Source: Vitrella brassicaformis (Eukaryota > Sar > Vitrellaceae). Taken from it: DNA of 44,079 nt. Both the position numbers and the translations under genes were made by a program. The notes beneath the pieces are model-generated. The model was given only the letters and a program-made list of their open reading frames with translations, was not told where the DNA came from and made no database searches. The DNA is taken from NCBI GenBank assembly GCA_001179505.1, contig CDMY01000047.1:154045-198123 (forward strand), read 5' to 3'. Shown one piece after another: positions 8,795 to 22,400 of this stretch (position 1 is the first letter of the stretch; each line of letters starts with the position of its first letter).

Positions 8795-11700
8795 ATGTTT
8801 GGGTGGGGCAGCGGCAGCAAGAAGGACAAGGATGACGGGAAGGGGAGTCAGCAGGAGGAGGTCATGGCGGAGCTCATGCAGAAGTGCGCCGACTACGAGC
8901 TGGAGGTGTCAAGTCTCAAGCAGCGCATCATGAAGATGGACGCCGCCATGGAGGACAGGGACGAAACCATACAGCAACTCAAGTGACCATAGGACAGACA
9001 GACAGACAGTGGGACACGGCGATGATATCTAACTCTGTGTGAGTGAGTGTATGCATGCAGGACGTCTCTGGGTGTGGCCACTTCCCTGAACACCCGGGGC
9101 AGCAATGCCCAGCTCGAGGAGGCCAGAGAGGTCGGTGTGTCGGCAAGAGTGCATGTGCGTCAGTCAATTCAATGTGCGTGCCTTTTCACTTCACGTGGGT
9201 CGGTGCACATCATATCCCGTGTGCAGCAAGTCAAGGTGCTTCAGAGGGAGGTGGCGTCCATCTCTGAGGAGAAGGGACACCAAAAGGCCAGGGAGGTGAG
9301 CGACAAAGGCCGCAGGGATCAAAAGAGAAAGGCGGGCGTCTCCTCTCCTCCCTCTGCACCCTCCCCTTTCTGTATGGGATCTCTATGGTTGGCTTCAGAA
9401 GGAGCTCTCGGACCGTGTGTCAGCTCTCTTGCAAGACCTGAAAGACGCGCACGAGGAGAGAGACACCATCAGACAGAACCTGGTACTGTCGACAAAAACG
9501 GGATACACGATGCTCGGCTGATTCATGCCGTTTGGTATTCTTCCTTTCATCAGGATGCTACACTGAGATCGCAGGAGGGTGCCGAAGCTGAGTTGGCGGC
9601 ACTGCGAAAGACGAGCAAGGACATGGAGGTGATGAAAGGTGCTCATTAGCAGGCTCTATCTGCAGTGTGCCGATCGTGATGCATCCGTGCAGGGGCAGTT
9701 GAGCGCCCTTCAAGTGGCGAAAGCCGCGCTTGAGAAGGGGCGGCATGAGGCCACGGACACCACTGAGCGGCTGCAGATGGAGCATTCAGAAGTGCTGAAA
9801 GAGAAGGTACGTATCTGCAGACCAGGATGATGTGTCGAAAGAGTCCGTTGCCATTGATCGCACATCGCTTCAGGAGGAGCTCTCGGACCGTGTGTCTGCT
9901 CTGCTGCAAGATCTCAAGGATGCACACGAGGAGAGAGACACCATCAGACAGAGCCTGGTACTTTCGGCGGACAGCTGGGCGCTCCGCTCGGTCATGCCGT
10001 CGGGGATTCTTTGACTCTTCCATGGTCATCAGGATGCTGCACTCAAATCGCAGGAGGGCGCCGAAGCTGAGTTGGCGGCACTGCGAAAGACAAACAAAGA
10101 CATGGAGGTACGATAGATAGCGGCTGAGGAACAAAGACCGTGCTGTGCTCATCCGCCGTGAATCCATGTGTGCAGGGGCAGTTGAGCGCTCTTCAAGTCG
10201 CCAAGTCTGCCTTTGAGAAGGGGCAGCATGAGACCGCTGAGGCCGCTGAGCGGCTGCAGAGGCAGCACTCAGACGTGCTTAAAGAGAAGGTAGGCACCGA
10301 CCGGCCAAGATGCGTTTCCATTGGTTCAACTCACATCTGCTTGCATCCCGTACGTGTCTGCAGGAGGCACTGGCTGAGCGTGTGCACGAGCTAGAGGTAT
10401 CCAGCCAAACTCGTCTGTCTCCCCTGCCACCCGTCCATTCCATCCATGTGGCTGCTTGCTTTAATGAATGAATTGTGTGTATGCAGGAGGAGAGCAGGAG
10501 CTCCGTTCAGGCGCGTGAGGAGTTGGTGCGTGTGCGTCGTGAGCTGGACGAGGCGATGCAGCAGAAGATGCAGCTGGGCCAGCAGCTGGAGGACCGTGAC
10601 AGACAGCTCACCCAACTCAAGGGACTACAGGTCTCTAAGCGTGGCTTGTAGTCCGCATCCACCCACTTTGTATGCCTGTGGGTGGCTGTGGGTGGGTGCT
10701 TGGATGGCTGCAGGACGTGCATGCAGAGGAGACTCAGCGGCTGACCAACGACCTCATTCAAGAGAGGGAGGCGCGCCGGCACAAAGAGGTGACACACAAG
10801 ACTATCACTCTTTCTACCCGCTACGCTGTGCTTTGCGTCATCCACACACATGCACTGCACACACGTGTATATGTATGTGGATTGATTGCAGGAGGAGTTG
10901 ACGGCGGAGGTCAAGTCGCTCCAGGATGCGGACCGAGGTCTCCGCGCAGAGCTTGAGGTGTATAGGAAACAGACCGAGGGCCAGGGGGAGGAGTTGCAGC
11001 ACCTCTCCCAACTCATCACAGAGAATGCACGACTCAAGGTAGGTATGCACGTGTCAGTATGTGTGTGCCACCACACAATCAAACCAACACCCACCCTCCT
11101 CATATATATCTCTCTCCGAAAAGGCCCAGGTGGAGACTCTTTCAGCGGACAAGGGCGCCCTGGAGGGTGAGCTTCAGCGGCTCAAGGCGGGTGAGAGTGA
11201 GCTGCAGAAGGAGAAGGACGAGCTGCAGGACAAGTACAACACGCGACTCGCCACACTGCAGGTGGCCATGGCCACCAAGAATGCACTCGAGGTGGGTGGG
11301 TTGGGGGGTGGATGGGCACACACCAAGGTCTACGATTAGGAAGATACACCGTCCTCATGCAGGAGAGCAGCAACGAGGCTCTGCAGCAGAAGGATGAGCT
11401 AATCAAGAGCATGGAGGATGACAAGGTAGGTAGGTGCACTGGCCGGCCGATAGATACCCGAGGAGCCATCAATGTTGCATCCATCTCTCTGTCTTGTGCC
11501 TCAGAGCGCTGTCGAGAAAGAGTGTGAAGCCCTTCGCCAGGAAAACGTATACAATCATCCCTCATATGGGAGCCCATTCATACCTGCATTTGTGTGCCTG
11601 CCTGTGTGCTTCTTCAGGCCACCCTCAAGTCTGATTTGTCCGAGGCCGAGTCGCAGTCTAACGAGCTGCTGGCACAGCTCAACGAGGCGCGATGGGCCAA

Positions 11701-13838
11701 GGATGAGGCAGAGGAGAAGGCCAGACAAGCCGAGGTACCGCCATTGACCACGACAGCACACAGGCAGCTTCTGTGAATGTGTGTACTCTGTATGGTGACG
11801 CCCAAACAGGCCGCCATGAAGGAAGCTGAGGCGACGCGATCTGCAGCAAAAGAGACACAAGAGGAGAAAAAGAGGGAGCTAGTCGCTCTGCGGCAGCAGG
11901 TGGACGACCTCAGGCAGCAGAACGTGAGAAGATCAAGGAACGACCTTATCTATTCACCGCAGCCAGCGACTGTCCTATTTTCCTGTGTCTACCCACGCAG
12001 TCGTCTCTGCAAGACACGGCAGAGAAGAGCTCGCATAAGGCGGAGATCATGCGCAAACAGGTCGAGAGCATCACAGCGGAAAAGGCCGTGATCCTCAGCC
12101 AAAAGGTCAGCAACCACTCCCCCACCGCTCAGCCCTGTCTGTCCATCTATCCACCCTCTGTTTGTTCAGGTAGCCTTGAGTGAGCGTGTGGATGCAGCCG
12201 AGCATGAGATAGAGAGGCTGAGGTCCGAGCATCAGCTGTCGATGAACGAGAGGGCGAGGCAGCGCGAGACCGAGCTCCAGGGCGAGATTGAGGGGCTCAT
12301 GAAGAGCCTACAGGAGAGCGAGCAGAACAGACTCCAGCTGCAGAATGACCTGGTACACTCGTGCGCGTGTGCCCTCTAAAAGGTGACAGCTGTCTCCGTG
12401 TGTGTGTGTGTGTGTGTGTTTGTGTGTTCGTCAGGATGAGGCCCAGCAGGCAATCAAGGACCTCCGAGTGAGCACAGTTCAGGGCACACCTTGATGAACC
12501 ATGTGCACGTTCGGTTGTGTATCGCATAATACATGCAGGAGCAGCTGACATTCTCCCAGGAGGAGAGGAAGACCGTGCAGGATGAGAGAGATGCCCTGCT
12601 GGAGCAGCAGGTAGGTGTAGCACGTACCTTCTCTCAAACGAGTCGCCTATTCTCCCTCTCTCCATGCCTGATCCCTCAGGCCGTGTTGAGCACCCAAGTT
12701 GCGGACAAACAGCAGCAAATCGAGGAAATCGAACACGAAAAGGTACCTACATACCAAAGAAGGGCGATTGGTCCCCTCCTGCCACAAACACACTCCGACA
12801 CACTATTCCTTCCCTCTGCAGGCATCCCAAGCAAGAAAATACGAGTCTCTCGAGGGAGAATTCAACGCCAAAAGCGTAGGCAGACAGAAAGCTTATCATC
12901 CCTTATCTATCTAACCGCGCATTAGCTGCTTGTTCGGTCGGCATGCATCGATCAGGATGCACTTGGGCTGCTGCAGAGTGACTTCGATCGCATCAACAAG
13001 GAGAACGGACAGCTCCTGCAGGACAAGGTGCGTCGGACAAAGGAGACACGAGACAGCCCGGAGCACCCCTTGCCTGCACGTTATGTTTGGCTGCAGGCTG
13101 GCATGAGTGAGCAGCTGGCAGAGATCGAGACACACTCGGTGAGACAGACAGACTGATGGAGCTCACCTCACGCCTCCTCTCATTGTCTGCCGCTCCTGTC
13201 CTCTGTTCGTTCGCAGCGCAATAAAGAAGAGGAGACCCAGAAGTTGCAGGGGGAGGTCCAGGAACTGATCCAACAAAAGGTCCAACCAACGCCAGTCGAC
13301 AAAAGCGTGTCGCTCGTATTGCCAAGTCTGTTTGTTCCGTCTGTCTCGCTTGCAGGTTGCCTTGGTAGAGCAGTTGGGTCAGCGGTCGCGCGCGGCACCG
13401 GCAGAGGCTGAGTCACGGGTCGAGGATCTGCAGGAGAAGGCTCGACAGCGGGAGGCCGAGCTGCAGGGACAGATCGAGGGCCTGTTGGAAGGCATGCAGG
13501 AGAGCGAGAAGTCCCGCATAGCGCTCGTGGAGGAGCTCGACGCCACCAAACAGTCTGAACAGACACTCAGGGAGGAGCTGCAGACACTCAGACGGAAAAG
13601 CCGCGAGGAGGTACCTCCCACCTTCACACGCCGAGTGCTGACAGTGAGTGACATGCACACGTGTGTCTGTGTGTGTGTGCGTGTGTGGGATTCTCAGGAG
13701 GGTTTGCGCACATTCGCCGCCTCGACCCTAGCAGCAGAGCAAGCCAAGGAGCTGGAGACCCTCAAACAAGAAAACACCACACTGCTGCAGCAACAGGTGG
13801 ACCGACTGACACCAATAACAAGCCACTTGAAAAGAGGT

Positions 13839-13872
<34 letters not shown>

Positions 13873-16186
13873 TGTATGTGTGGCTGTCAGACCTTGTTGA
13901 GCACCAAGCTCAATGAGGCCGACAAGGAGCGAGATGCGCTGAGCAGCATTCAGCAGGATCTCAACGAGGTGGCGGCTGAGCTCGAGCAGAAGGCCATCGA
14001 CTTGGAGCGCGATGTCAAGGACAAAGACGACATCATCCAGCAGAGGGAAGCCGAGATCCTCGCCCTTCGCGACACTGCTGCTGTGTCGACACAGCAGGAG
14101 CAGCGCATTCGCGATCTGGAGGAGGAGAGGGCATCTCTGGTCACGGCCAACCAACAGCTCCAAGGCGATAAGGTGCCCGCTTCAGCAGCCAATAAACATT
14201 GACGAACATACATCATCGATCCCTTTCTGGCTGGGCTGTGTCAGGAGGGACTGGTGCAGAGAGTGCAGGCTCTCCAATCTGACCTTGCTGCCGTCAGGAC
14301 ACGCCGCATCGCACACCCCGACCTCCCTGCCGCCGACTGGGAGTCCACTGCCGATGTGCCTGCAGCCCGGCGGCCGGACACTGCTGTGATGGAGACACAG
14401 ACCGACACTGTGGGTGATGAGCAGCGACACATCGAGAGGGTAGGGGAAAAGCTCACACCCACCAAAGGGACACCATATATATGGTGAGAATGCAGGTCGT
14501 GTATGTGTATGTGTGGGTTTCTTGGTCAGGTTGAGGGTGGGGGCATTGTTGTCGAGGCTCTGCAGGCAGAGATTGAGCAACTCACTGAAGAAAAGGTATC
14601 GACAACACACAACCAACCTACGCCTACCTGACGCAAAACAAATACACACATACACATGTATGTCTGCAGTCATCGCTGCAGTCGGAGCTGATGGAGAGCA
14701 TCCGACAGATAGACGAGCTCAAAGCGCAAGAGACCGAGCTATCGGCGAATCTGCAGCAGGAGCATGACGAGCGCAGGGCCGAAACCGACCGCTGGGTGCA
14801 ACAATTCGCTTCCCTGCGGGAAGAGAAGGTGAATAGGGGATGGATGCGACAGACAGTCAACCATGTCAGATGGGAGGGATCGGGATGGATGCTGGTCTGC
14901 GGCAGGCCGCGATGCTCCAGTCTCTGTTTGAGAAGTGCACCGCACTGGGCGACGAGCACCACCGGCTTAAAGCATGGGTCCAGACAGAGGTACACACACA
15001 TTAAGGACAGTGCAACCCACGGATGCGCACCTCTCCCCGACGCACACAGGTCCAGCGAACATACAGGGTCCTGGCGAGCATGATCGCGTCATCTGCGGCG
15101 TCGCTTGTGCCGGCCACCGGTGTTTCTGTGGCCCTCGAGCATCCTGTGCAGACGGAGGACAAGGGGCAGGAGACCGACGTCGCACCCGAGTACGAGACGC
15201 CGCCCCTCGAGGAGATCGTGGAAAAGACCGAACGGGTTGGACGAACGAAGTGCGCTGTGTCTACAACGGCGCCTGTGTCTGTCTATGTGTCTCTCTCTCA
15301 TCAGGATGTGATGAAGGTGTTGGGTGATCTGACTGTGGCAATGGATGGCCTCAAGACGGAACAGCTGATTGAGGTGCAGGGAGGACAGACAGCCACGCCA
15401 CCAGTGACAGCAGGAGCCACCACCGCACAAGAGGTAGAAAGACAAAGAAGATCCGCAGACAGACCGCCTTGTCGACCATGTCTCTCTCCATGGCTTTTTG
15501 TTTCTGTGTGTGCGTCTCGTCTCCTCTATGTGTCAGCTGGACCGTCACAAGCATCTGCAGCACCTTCACCGCCACCTGGCCGAGATCTTCATGCATCAAA
15601 TCGCAAAGGACAGAGCCGCCACCGGTCCTCAATACGCTGTCGCCCGCCCCTCTCACACGCGGCATTCGAATGCGCGGCAGCTGCGGAGCCGCCTCAAGCA
15701 CCTGAGGAGCCGGGTGGAGAGCAACATCGAGAGGGCCAAGGTACACCAAAAAAAGCGATAGACAGACCGCCGAGCTCATTAATCAACATGCCTTCTGTGT
15801 CTCCATGGCACCAGGTGTGGATCGGCACGTACGAGTCGCCTCATGGCGCACCGCCCCTCCCCCCGTCGTATGTGTACCCCAGCAGCATCAACTTCTCTTC
15901 CTTTGCTCAGCCACAGAGGAAGGACGGCGGACGGATCGCAGCATACACACCGCAGCCAAGGAGAAATGTCCCCGAGAGACGCCAGTCCGACATTTTGGAT
16001 GAGCAGCCTAGAAGTCGCGTGGGGTTCGAAGGCAGAAGGTACGATTGCATGCGCTTTCGCTCGTCACACGAGACCCATGTCATGTTGGTGTCACTGTGTT
16101 GTGCATGCAGCTTTGGGGCGGCTGTGCGGGATGCGAGAGGCGTCGGCCGTCCCATCACTGGTGTGCTCATCGATCCGAGCCTTTGA
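8795..16186 (+). CDS. Giant coiled-coil protein encoded by 39 exons
   Basis: I joined 39 exons in one open frame of 1473 codons. Starts are: 8795, 9061, 9227, 9399, 9554, 9693, 9874, 10033, 10176, 10364, 10487, 10714, 10892, 11124, 11363, 11505, 11618, 11810, 12001, 12170, 12435, 12539, 12680, 12822, 12956, 13097, 13217, 13356, 13698, 13891, 14245, 14530, 14670, 14906, 15050, 15305, 15537, 15815, 16111. It starts MFGWGSGSKKDKDDGKG and ends at TGA 16184-16186. Nearly all of residues 25-1210 are heptad-rich, with repeated ELQ, EEL and LEEE patterns, so a long parallel coiled coil is expected, as in golgins or centrosomal/basal-body scaffolds. The C-terminal 150 residues are Pro/Arg-rich and non-coiled. 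No specific family is recognisable. Exons 4-6 and 7-9 are duplicates, and exons 20 and 28 resemble each other. 36 of 38 introns are phase 0. Confidence 0.85.
9399..10289 (+). repeat. Intragenic tandem duplication of an exon trio (84+75+114 bases)
   Basis: Exons 4-5-6 (9399-9482, 9554-9628, 9693-9806) and 7-8-9 (9874-9957, 10033-10107, 10176-10289) have identical lengths and near-identical products: ELSDRVSALLQDLKDAHEER, SQEGAEAELAALRKT and GQLSALQVAK occur in both. The introns between them also retain similarity (TCATGCCGT...ATTCTT, CATCAG). Exon 10 (EALAERV) looks like the start of a truncated third unit. Confidence 0.9.
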
Positions 16187-16492
16187 TTGAGACACAAATG
16201 TGCGTTTGACTGTCACGCGGGGGGCATTACTCTCCTTACTGTTCGGACCATCGTGGGTGTACGTCTACATGGAATCTGTCGAAGGTGCAGTGCATCGCAC
16301 GCATCCTGTCTGTCTGTCTATCTGCGTGGGGTCGTTGACGTACGTACGTACGTATGATATGCACAAGATCCAGCCACAGTGACTGACTCGCTCGCCATGC
16401 CATCCCATCCATGATGTGAGAATAATGTCAACACTTATATTCCATAGCTACGTCTACTGCGCACAGACGACGAACTACAAATTGGTCTCACC
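16187..16492. other. Convergent intergenic region
   Basis: This separates the 3' ends of the coiled-coil and polycystin genes. It contains a short (TACG)n run at about 16338-16355 and no coding signature. Confidence 0.4.
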
Positions 16493-19400
16493 TCACCCGC
16501 TCACGGACGTCCTGGTGCTACGAATCTGCTTGGCCAGGGAAGTGGTTTCCTCGATGTCTCCCTCCTCCAGATGTGGTGGCTCGTCGATGTCCTGCAGCCC
16601 ACCAGGGGACATGGGCCACCAATCAGCCACAACAGATGCGCGAGATGTGCCCCGCGACCACAGCAGCGGCACGGCATCGCTCCGGCGCCTCTCGTGTTTT
16701 CCCCTGGTGGCCTTGTCATCTGCTGCCGTCTGGCCGCTAGCTGCTGCTGCTGCTGCTGTTGCTGGGCGAGGACTGGCGGTGGGCTGCTGCGCTGATGATG
16801 GTGCTGGGGGGCGGGCCGCATCGCCAATGCCTTCGACCGGATGTGTGTCGACCGTTCCGCTAGCAGTGGCATCAGTACGATTGATGCGAATGAGTTCTCG
16901 CTGCATGGCCCGCCTGAATGCCCCCTCGTCGACGTTGAGCCCTCCTTCCCTTGAGTCCATGACCTGCATTAGGGCTGGGGAGAAACTGTCCTGCTGTCGC
17001 GTGTCCTCCATCAGACACTCAGCATTCCTCTGGAAGGCCTGGCACCCTTGCTGCAGCTCCGCCAGCTCCTTTATCTTTGTTTCAAGGTTTTTCTCCTGCA
17101 GCCATATGTACTGGCTCAACGTGGCCTGCAGGAAATAAAGAGGGACATAAGTTACACGATGCTTGTGTGTGTGGTGGGGGTCGTCTGCCTGCCTGTCTGT
17201 CTGCCGGAACTCACCTGGTCGTCGATGTATGCTGGTTCGTAGTGTTGTGTTTGCAAGTGCATGTCCCTCTCTGTCTGCTCCAGCCGCCTTGTCAAGGCCG
17301 CGTATGAGCTGCACACATAGACAGATGCAGACAGACGCATAGAGACACTGATTAACTAACTCATTGGCTTGTCTTTGCAAAAGGCAGGCTGTGTGTACTC
17401 GTCGATGGCACTCTCGAGGTCTTCAAAGTAAGTCTGCAGCTTCTTCGGGTCGCGGCCCTTCCTGATTTGCACGCAAGAGACATAGCGGCAAATGAACTAA
17501 GTGGCTTAGTGTGCAATCGGTACACCACACCATCCACTGACAGACGAACCTGTCTTTAAGCCTCTCCAGCAGTTTGAGTGCGAAAGCATGTGCCTCGTCG
17601 CTTGCCCACTGCTGCACGGCCACCATCTCGCTGCCAAACCTCAGAAGACGCGCATCGCTGGAGTCGCGACGGCTGCACCACCGCACACACAAGGACAACA
17701 TGGACGGACGATTACAATCACCAGCACCGTACCGTATCCCCCGACTCACCCACCCACCTGTGTCTCCTCACGTCCCGCGCCAGTGTGTCCATGACATTCT
17801 CTGTCTTGGCAGCCCGACGGTGCAACATCCTCTGCTTACGAGGATTCGCAGGCAGCTTGTGCGGATCGGACTGCGTAGAGAATGTTATGGGTCCAATTTT
17901 CCGCACTATGTATTATAAGGTCTGTGAGTGTTTGTTGTTCACCTCTCCCGGGGGCACTTCGAAGACGTAGTCCTCCTCCCAGAGTATGCACCGCATCCAG
18001 CCGCAGTAGGGCTTTATGCATCGCTTCCAGTTGATGGGTGGCGCCTGAAGGATCGAAACAGTCAGTGATGGGGACCATACATATTATACATTTGTGCAGA
18101 CATGTGCTCACGCAGTGCTCACGCACGTTGACGTCGATGAAGTGCCGATCGATGATGGCCAGGAAGATGTTGAGAGCGACGTAGTAGAACAGCAGGCAGT
18201 ATGAGAAGAAGAATATCGGCGCCATGAGAGAGTCGGCCTCCTGCAGCTCAAAGAAGTCCAGGTCGCCCAGGATGATCTCCACACACCGCCGCATCGTCGA
18301 GAAGAACGTGCTGAAAGCCTCCAGCTGGTGGCCGAACGAGATGTGGGCGAAAGAGGCGAATCCAAAGAGAACCACAAATAGCACCACCACGAACCATCCG
18401 ATGGAGGCCGCGGCGGTGGACAGAGTTCTGAAGATCATTGACCCTCGCACACTCCCCCGGAAGAACTTGAGGAGACGCAGACATATCACCAACACGTTGA
18501 GGGACGATATCTGGCGATACAGGCGCACTGAGAGGATATACATACAAGGGCGGGTAAGCAGAAGGCGCCCGCCGACTTGCGTCACTCACTCGGCTCACCT
18601 GACTCTGCGATTGCGTTGATTTCGACGAAGAAGGTGTCTGATGTGTCGATGAGTTTGAGGGTGGAGGGGATGCTGTTGAGCCACAGAGCGATGGACAGCA
18701 ACGACATGACTATCGACATGACATCTGCAGCACACACAACACACAACACACAACCACCGAATGCACACCAACACAGACAGACAGACAGACAAGCAGACCG
18801 ACCAAGGATGTTGAATGGGTCGTCAGTGTAGTGGCGGAGTATGACAGCGAAGAGGTTGTTGTGCTGAGAGCGGCCTCCTCGCCTGGTGGTGGTGTCGCTG
18901 CTCATGAGGATGAACTCCATCCGGATGTTGTGCACCTCCAGGTAGATGTAGTACAGCACCATAATCGCGTATATGCAAAATGGGCCGAGGGAGAACACCT
19001 GCCCAGGCGTCTTGAAAGGTTCGAACTTCAGCGGAATCAACACACGACGCTGCATCAGATCAGACAAACACACGCACATCATCGACCTAAATGACCTGGG
19101 CGGAAGGTCACCTTGGTGACGGCCCCCGAGGATTGCACGATGAAAGACCATGCCGTGTAGAGGAACGTGTCCGCGTTGCCATTATACAGGACGAACTCCA
19201 GTGTCACTGAGCTGGTGAGAGGGCTCAGGTATTCAACGCCGCCGAGCTGTTGCAGCCGCGCAGTGGCCTCGTCGATGTCAGGGCCGAAGAGACACAAATG
19301 GCCTGGCTTGTCCTCGTACCCGCCCTTGTCGCTGAAGGAGCAGATAGGCTGCAGCAAATCCTTGGTCGTGTCCTCACTCGTGTCCAGCGCGTCTCCTGGA

Positions 19401-22400
19401 CTGATCGTCTGCACACCAGTGCGGCAAGGCAACACCCATGTAATGTAGGAGGGTGGCCGCTTCCCGCGTCTCTGGTGTCTGTCACCCACTTTATCGGGCC
19501 TGACTCGGGCGATAACTTTCCTTCCCTTGGTGTCCTCATTCTGCTGCTCTTTGAGGCGTCTAACAGTCAGCTTGAGCATAGGGTCGCCGATGAAGCAGTT
19601 CCACAAGTGCACGCAGGACCGGCTGGGCAGAACATCGGAGTCTGCTTCGCCGGACAGGGCGGGGACTGTGGCAATGAGCTGCGGCAGGCCGACGCTAATC
19701 CACTGTCTCAGGTCCTCGAGGCTCCCGATGTCCTTGTATGACCGGTTGTCGGCGTATTCGGCTTGCTCAAGGGCACTCGAGACAGAGGAAGACAGGATGA
19801 ATGTGGTCTGCGACACACAGCAGCGTGTTAGTGTCAACGAACCATGAGGTAGGTGCTCCTACATGACTGTCGATGTTGAATGCGAGGAAGGTCATGTAGG
19901 AGATGCCAAACAGCAGGAACAGAAGCTTCTCACGCAACGAGTCGCTGGATTTCTGCAAACAAACAACAGACAGATGAACAAGTGCTCCCTGCTCCTTCAT
20001 CCGGTCCTCGCCTGCCTGCCTGCCTGCCTGCCTGAATGCCTGACCTTCTTGTCCTTGTTCAGATACTCGTCGACCTTCTTCCGTGTCTCCGAGTCCAAAT
20101 CGTCATCATCACGGCTCGCTGTGACTTTTCCTGCCTTGCAAGCCATCTCGTCTCCTTCACTGTCGGGGTCCACATCATCATCCTCGTTAGTGTTCTCCCG
20201 TGTGGCCGAAGCCTTCCTCGTGTGTGCGTCATGCGCTGCGATGAACTCCCTGTCCAGCCGCTTGCCGTCGTCGGGCGACGGAAGGCGGACGTTGAGGAAG
20301 TGCAGGAGGCTGCGGAGGACGAGGGTGCCGATGTCGACTTTCTCCAGCCTGGCGATGGGTTTCTGCAGGTCATTTTCCTTCTTGTTGGCTGCCTCTTGGC
20401 TCATGTGAATGTCAGATTGTTTGTTGTAGGACATGTTGATGATGGCGTTGATCATGTTGATGTTGATGAAGAAGAAAAACAGCAAAAAGGCGACGAGGAA
20501 CACGGGGCCCACGGGATGATCCTGACGTCCGTCGACAGACAGCATATACACACACACACACCCACGCCACTGTGCCACTACTGTCGTGTACCTTGATGTG
20601 GTCATATGCCTTGATGTTGCCGAGCATCATGGCTATGTTGGTGACGATGGCGTTGCCCATCGAGAAATAATTGATGTTGGTCTCGCCAAAGGCCATCGTC
20701 TGCAATGATCCAGCCCGCCACATCAACACCTGCACGCCGTCCCTGTTTGTCTGTGCAGCCATACCTACCGAGATGTTGACAAACCCAGCGAATACGACAG
20801 AGACGAGCATCACAAAGAAGAGGATCGGAGAGACGGCGTTGTAAATGGCGTCCTGCACGACCTTGATGCTGCCATTAACATCGCCCAGATACTTAAGGAA
20901 CCGCAGCAGGATCATCAGAAGCGCAGCAGCAGACGCCCGCACATAGACTCGGTATATCTGTGCCATCCTGTGGGCCTCCCACCCGAAAACGGCCGAGGGG
21001 TCGATGTTGGGCTGCACCACATACCACAGGGCCAGGGAGAGCAGCGACACGAAGCAGTTGACGAACGATATTATGCAGCCGGGGCGGGTCAAGTAGGCGC
21101 AACATCCCATGCGGAAGAGGTACCAGCACTCCCAACCGAGGTAATACACCGTCAGCAGCAGATACAACACCTCCATCGCCTGGAGAAAGTCGTTCCTCCT
21201 GCATGTATGAGACGAAGGCGACACACATGGGTTTGGCCTGATGCATGCCCGTGTGTGTCTTTGTGTTTGTGGTTGGTTATGTGCCTGTGCAATGCATACG
21301 TGCATACGTGTTGACTTTGAGGGTCCATGTGTCGATCTTGCCGGCCACCCCGCCAGACGGCCGCCAGGTGAAGGACACTTCCACTACGGCAAGAGTGTTC
21401 ATGTTGCCATTGTACACCAAAAAATCCGTCAGTAGGATCACATGCGGTGCCGGAGCATCTTCATAGGATGGATTAAAGAAGCCGCTGTCCATGAGAAGGC
21501 CCTCCATGACCTCTCGGCACGTGCTGAAACTTGCGGTGAGGCACTCCGAATCGTCGAGCGGCACGTGCACAGCATAGCCGCCCACACGAGTGTATCCATC
21601 AGTCGCACCGTATCGCCACTCGCTCTGCTGGCCGCTGTTGGGTGACGCTGCCTTGTCCCTGCTCCTGAACGCATTGGGCAGGTCGATTGACGCATTGCGG
21701 GGAAAGGGGTCGGTCAATTCATAGGCAGGGTTCTTCCTCAGGGGCAAAGCGGGCTGCTGCCACGCCAGCGGATACCTGCACACACCACATACATGTACAC
21801 ACATATCAAGGCATACGCGCTGGTGAAACCTGTGTGTGTGTCTGTGGTGTGTCTTGCAGTGTGTGTACCGGCTTCTGAATCTGTCGGTGGGGTTTTCCCC
21901 GTGCAGCTTCATCCGCCGCTGTGTGATGCGCATACTGCCACCGATGACCTTGTTGAAGGTCTGCAGCCCGAGACTCCCCTCCCTCTGCTGGGCCTGCGGC
22001 AAGAGCACCCTGGTCATCCACAGGCGGATGTCATCGAGCGTCCTGATGTCCCCAAAGTACAGGGTGCGGCCGCCGTCGGTTGCGGCTTGGGTGAAGGGCA
22101 CCGTGACAAGCGGCCTCTCGATGCTCTGGTTCATGCTGCGGCAATTTAAAGACGAAGAGGTGAGTTTGACAGTCCAATTCAGTGTGTGGACTGTGGTCGA
22201 GAGCACCCACCTGTAGACTCTGTGCATGTCGTTACGCCCAAAGATGACAATCACCGCCACCGTCATGAAAAGCATGAACCCCACAGTGTCTCGAATGCTG
22301 CAGTGCACATGCCAGTGGCCGGCGATTGGCAACAGCAGGTGAGACGATAACAGAGAGAGGCGCCCCTATCGTCCCTTACTTACCTGTACTCGTGCGAGTA

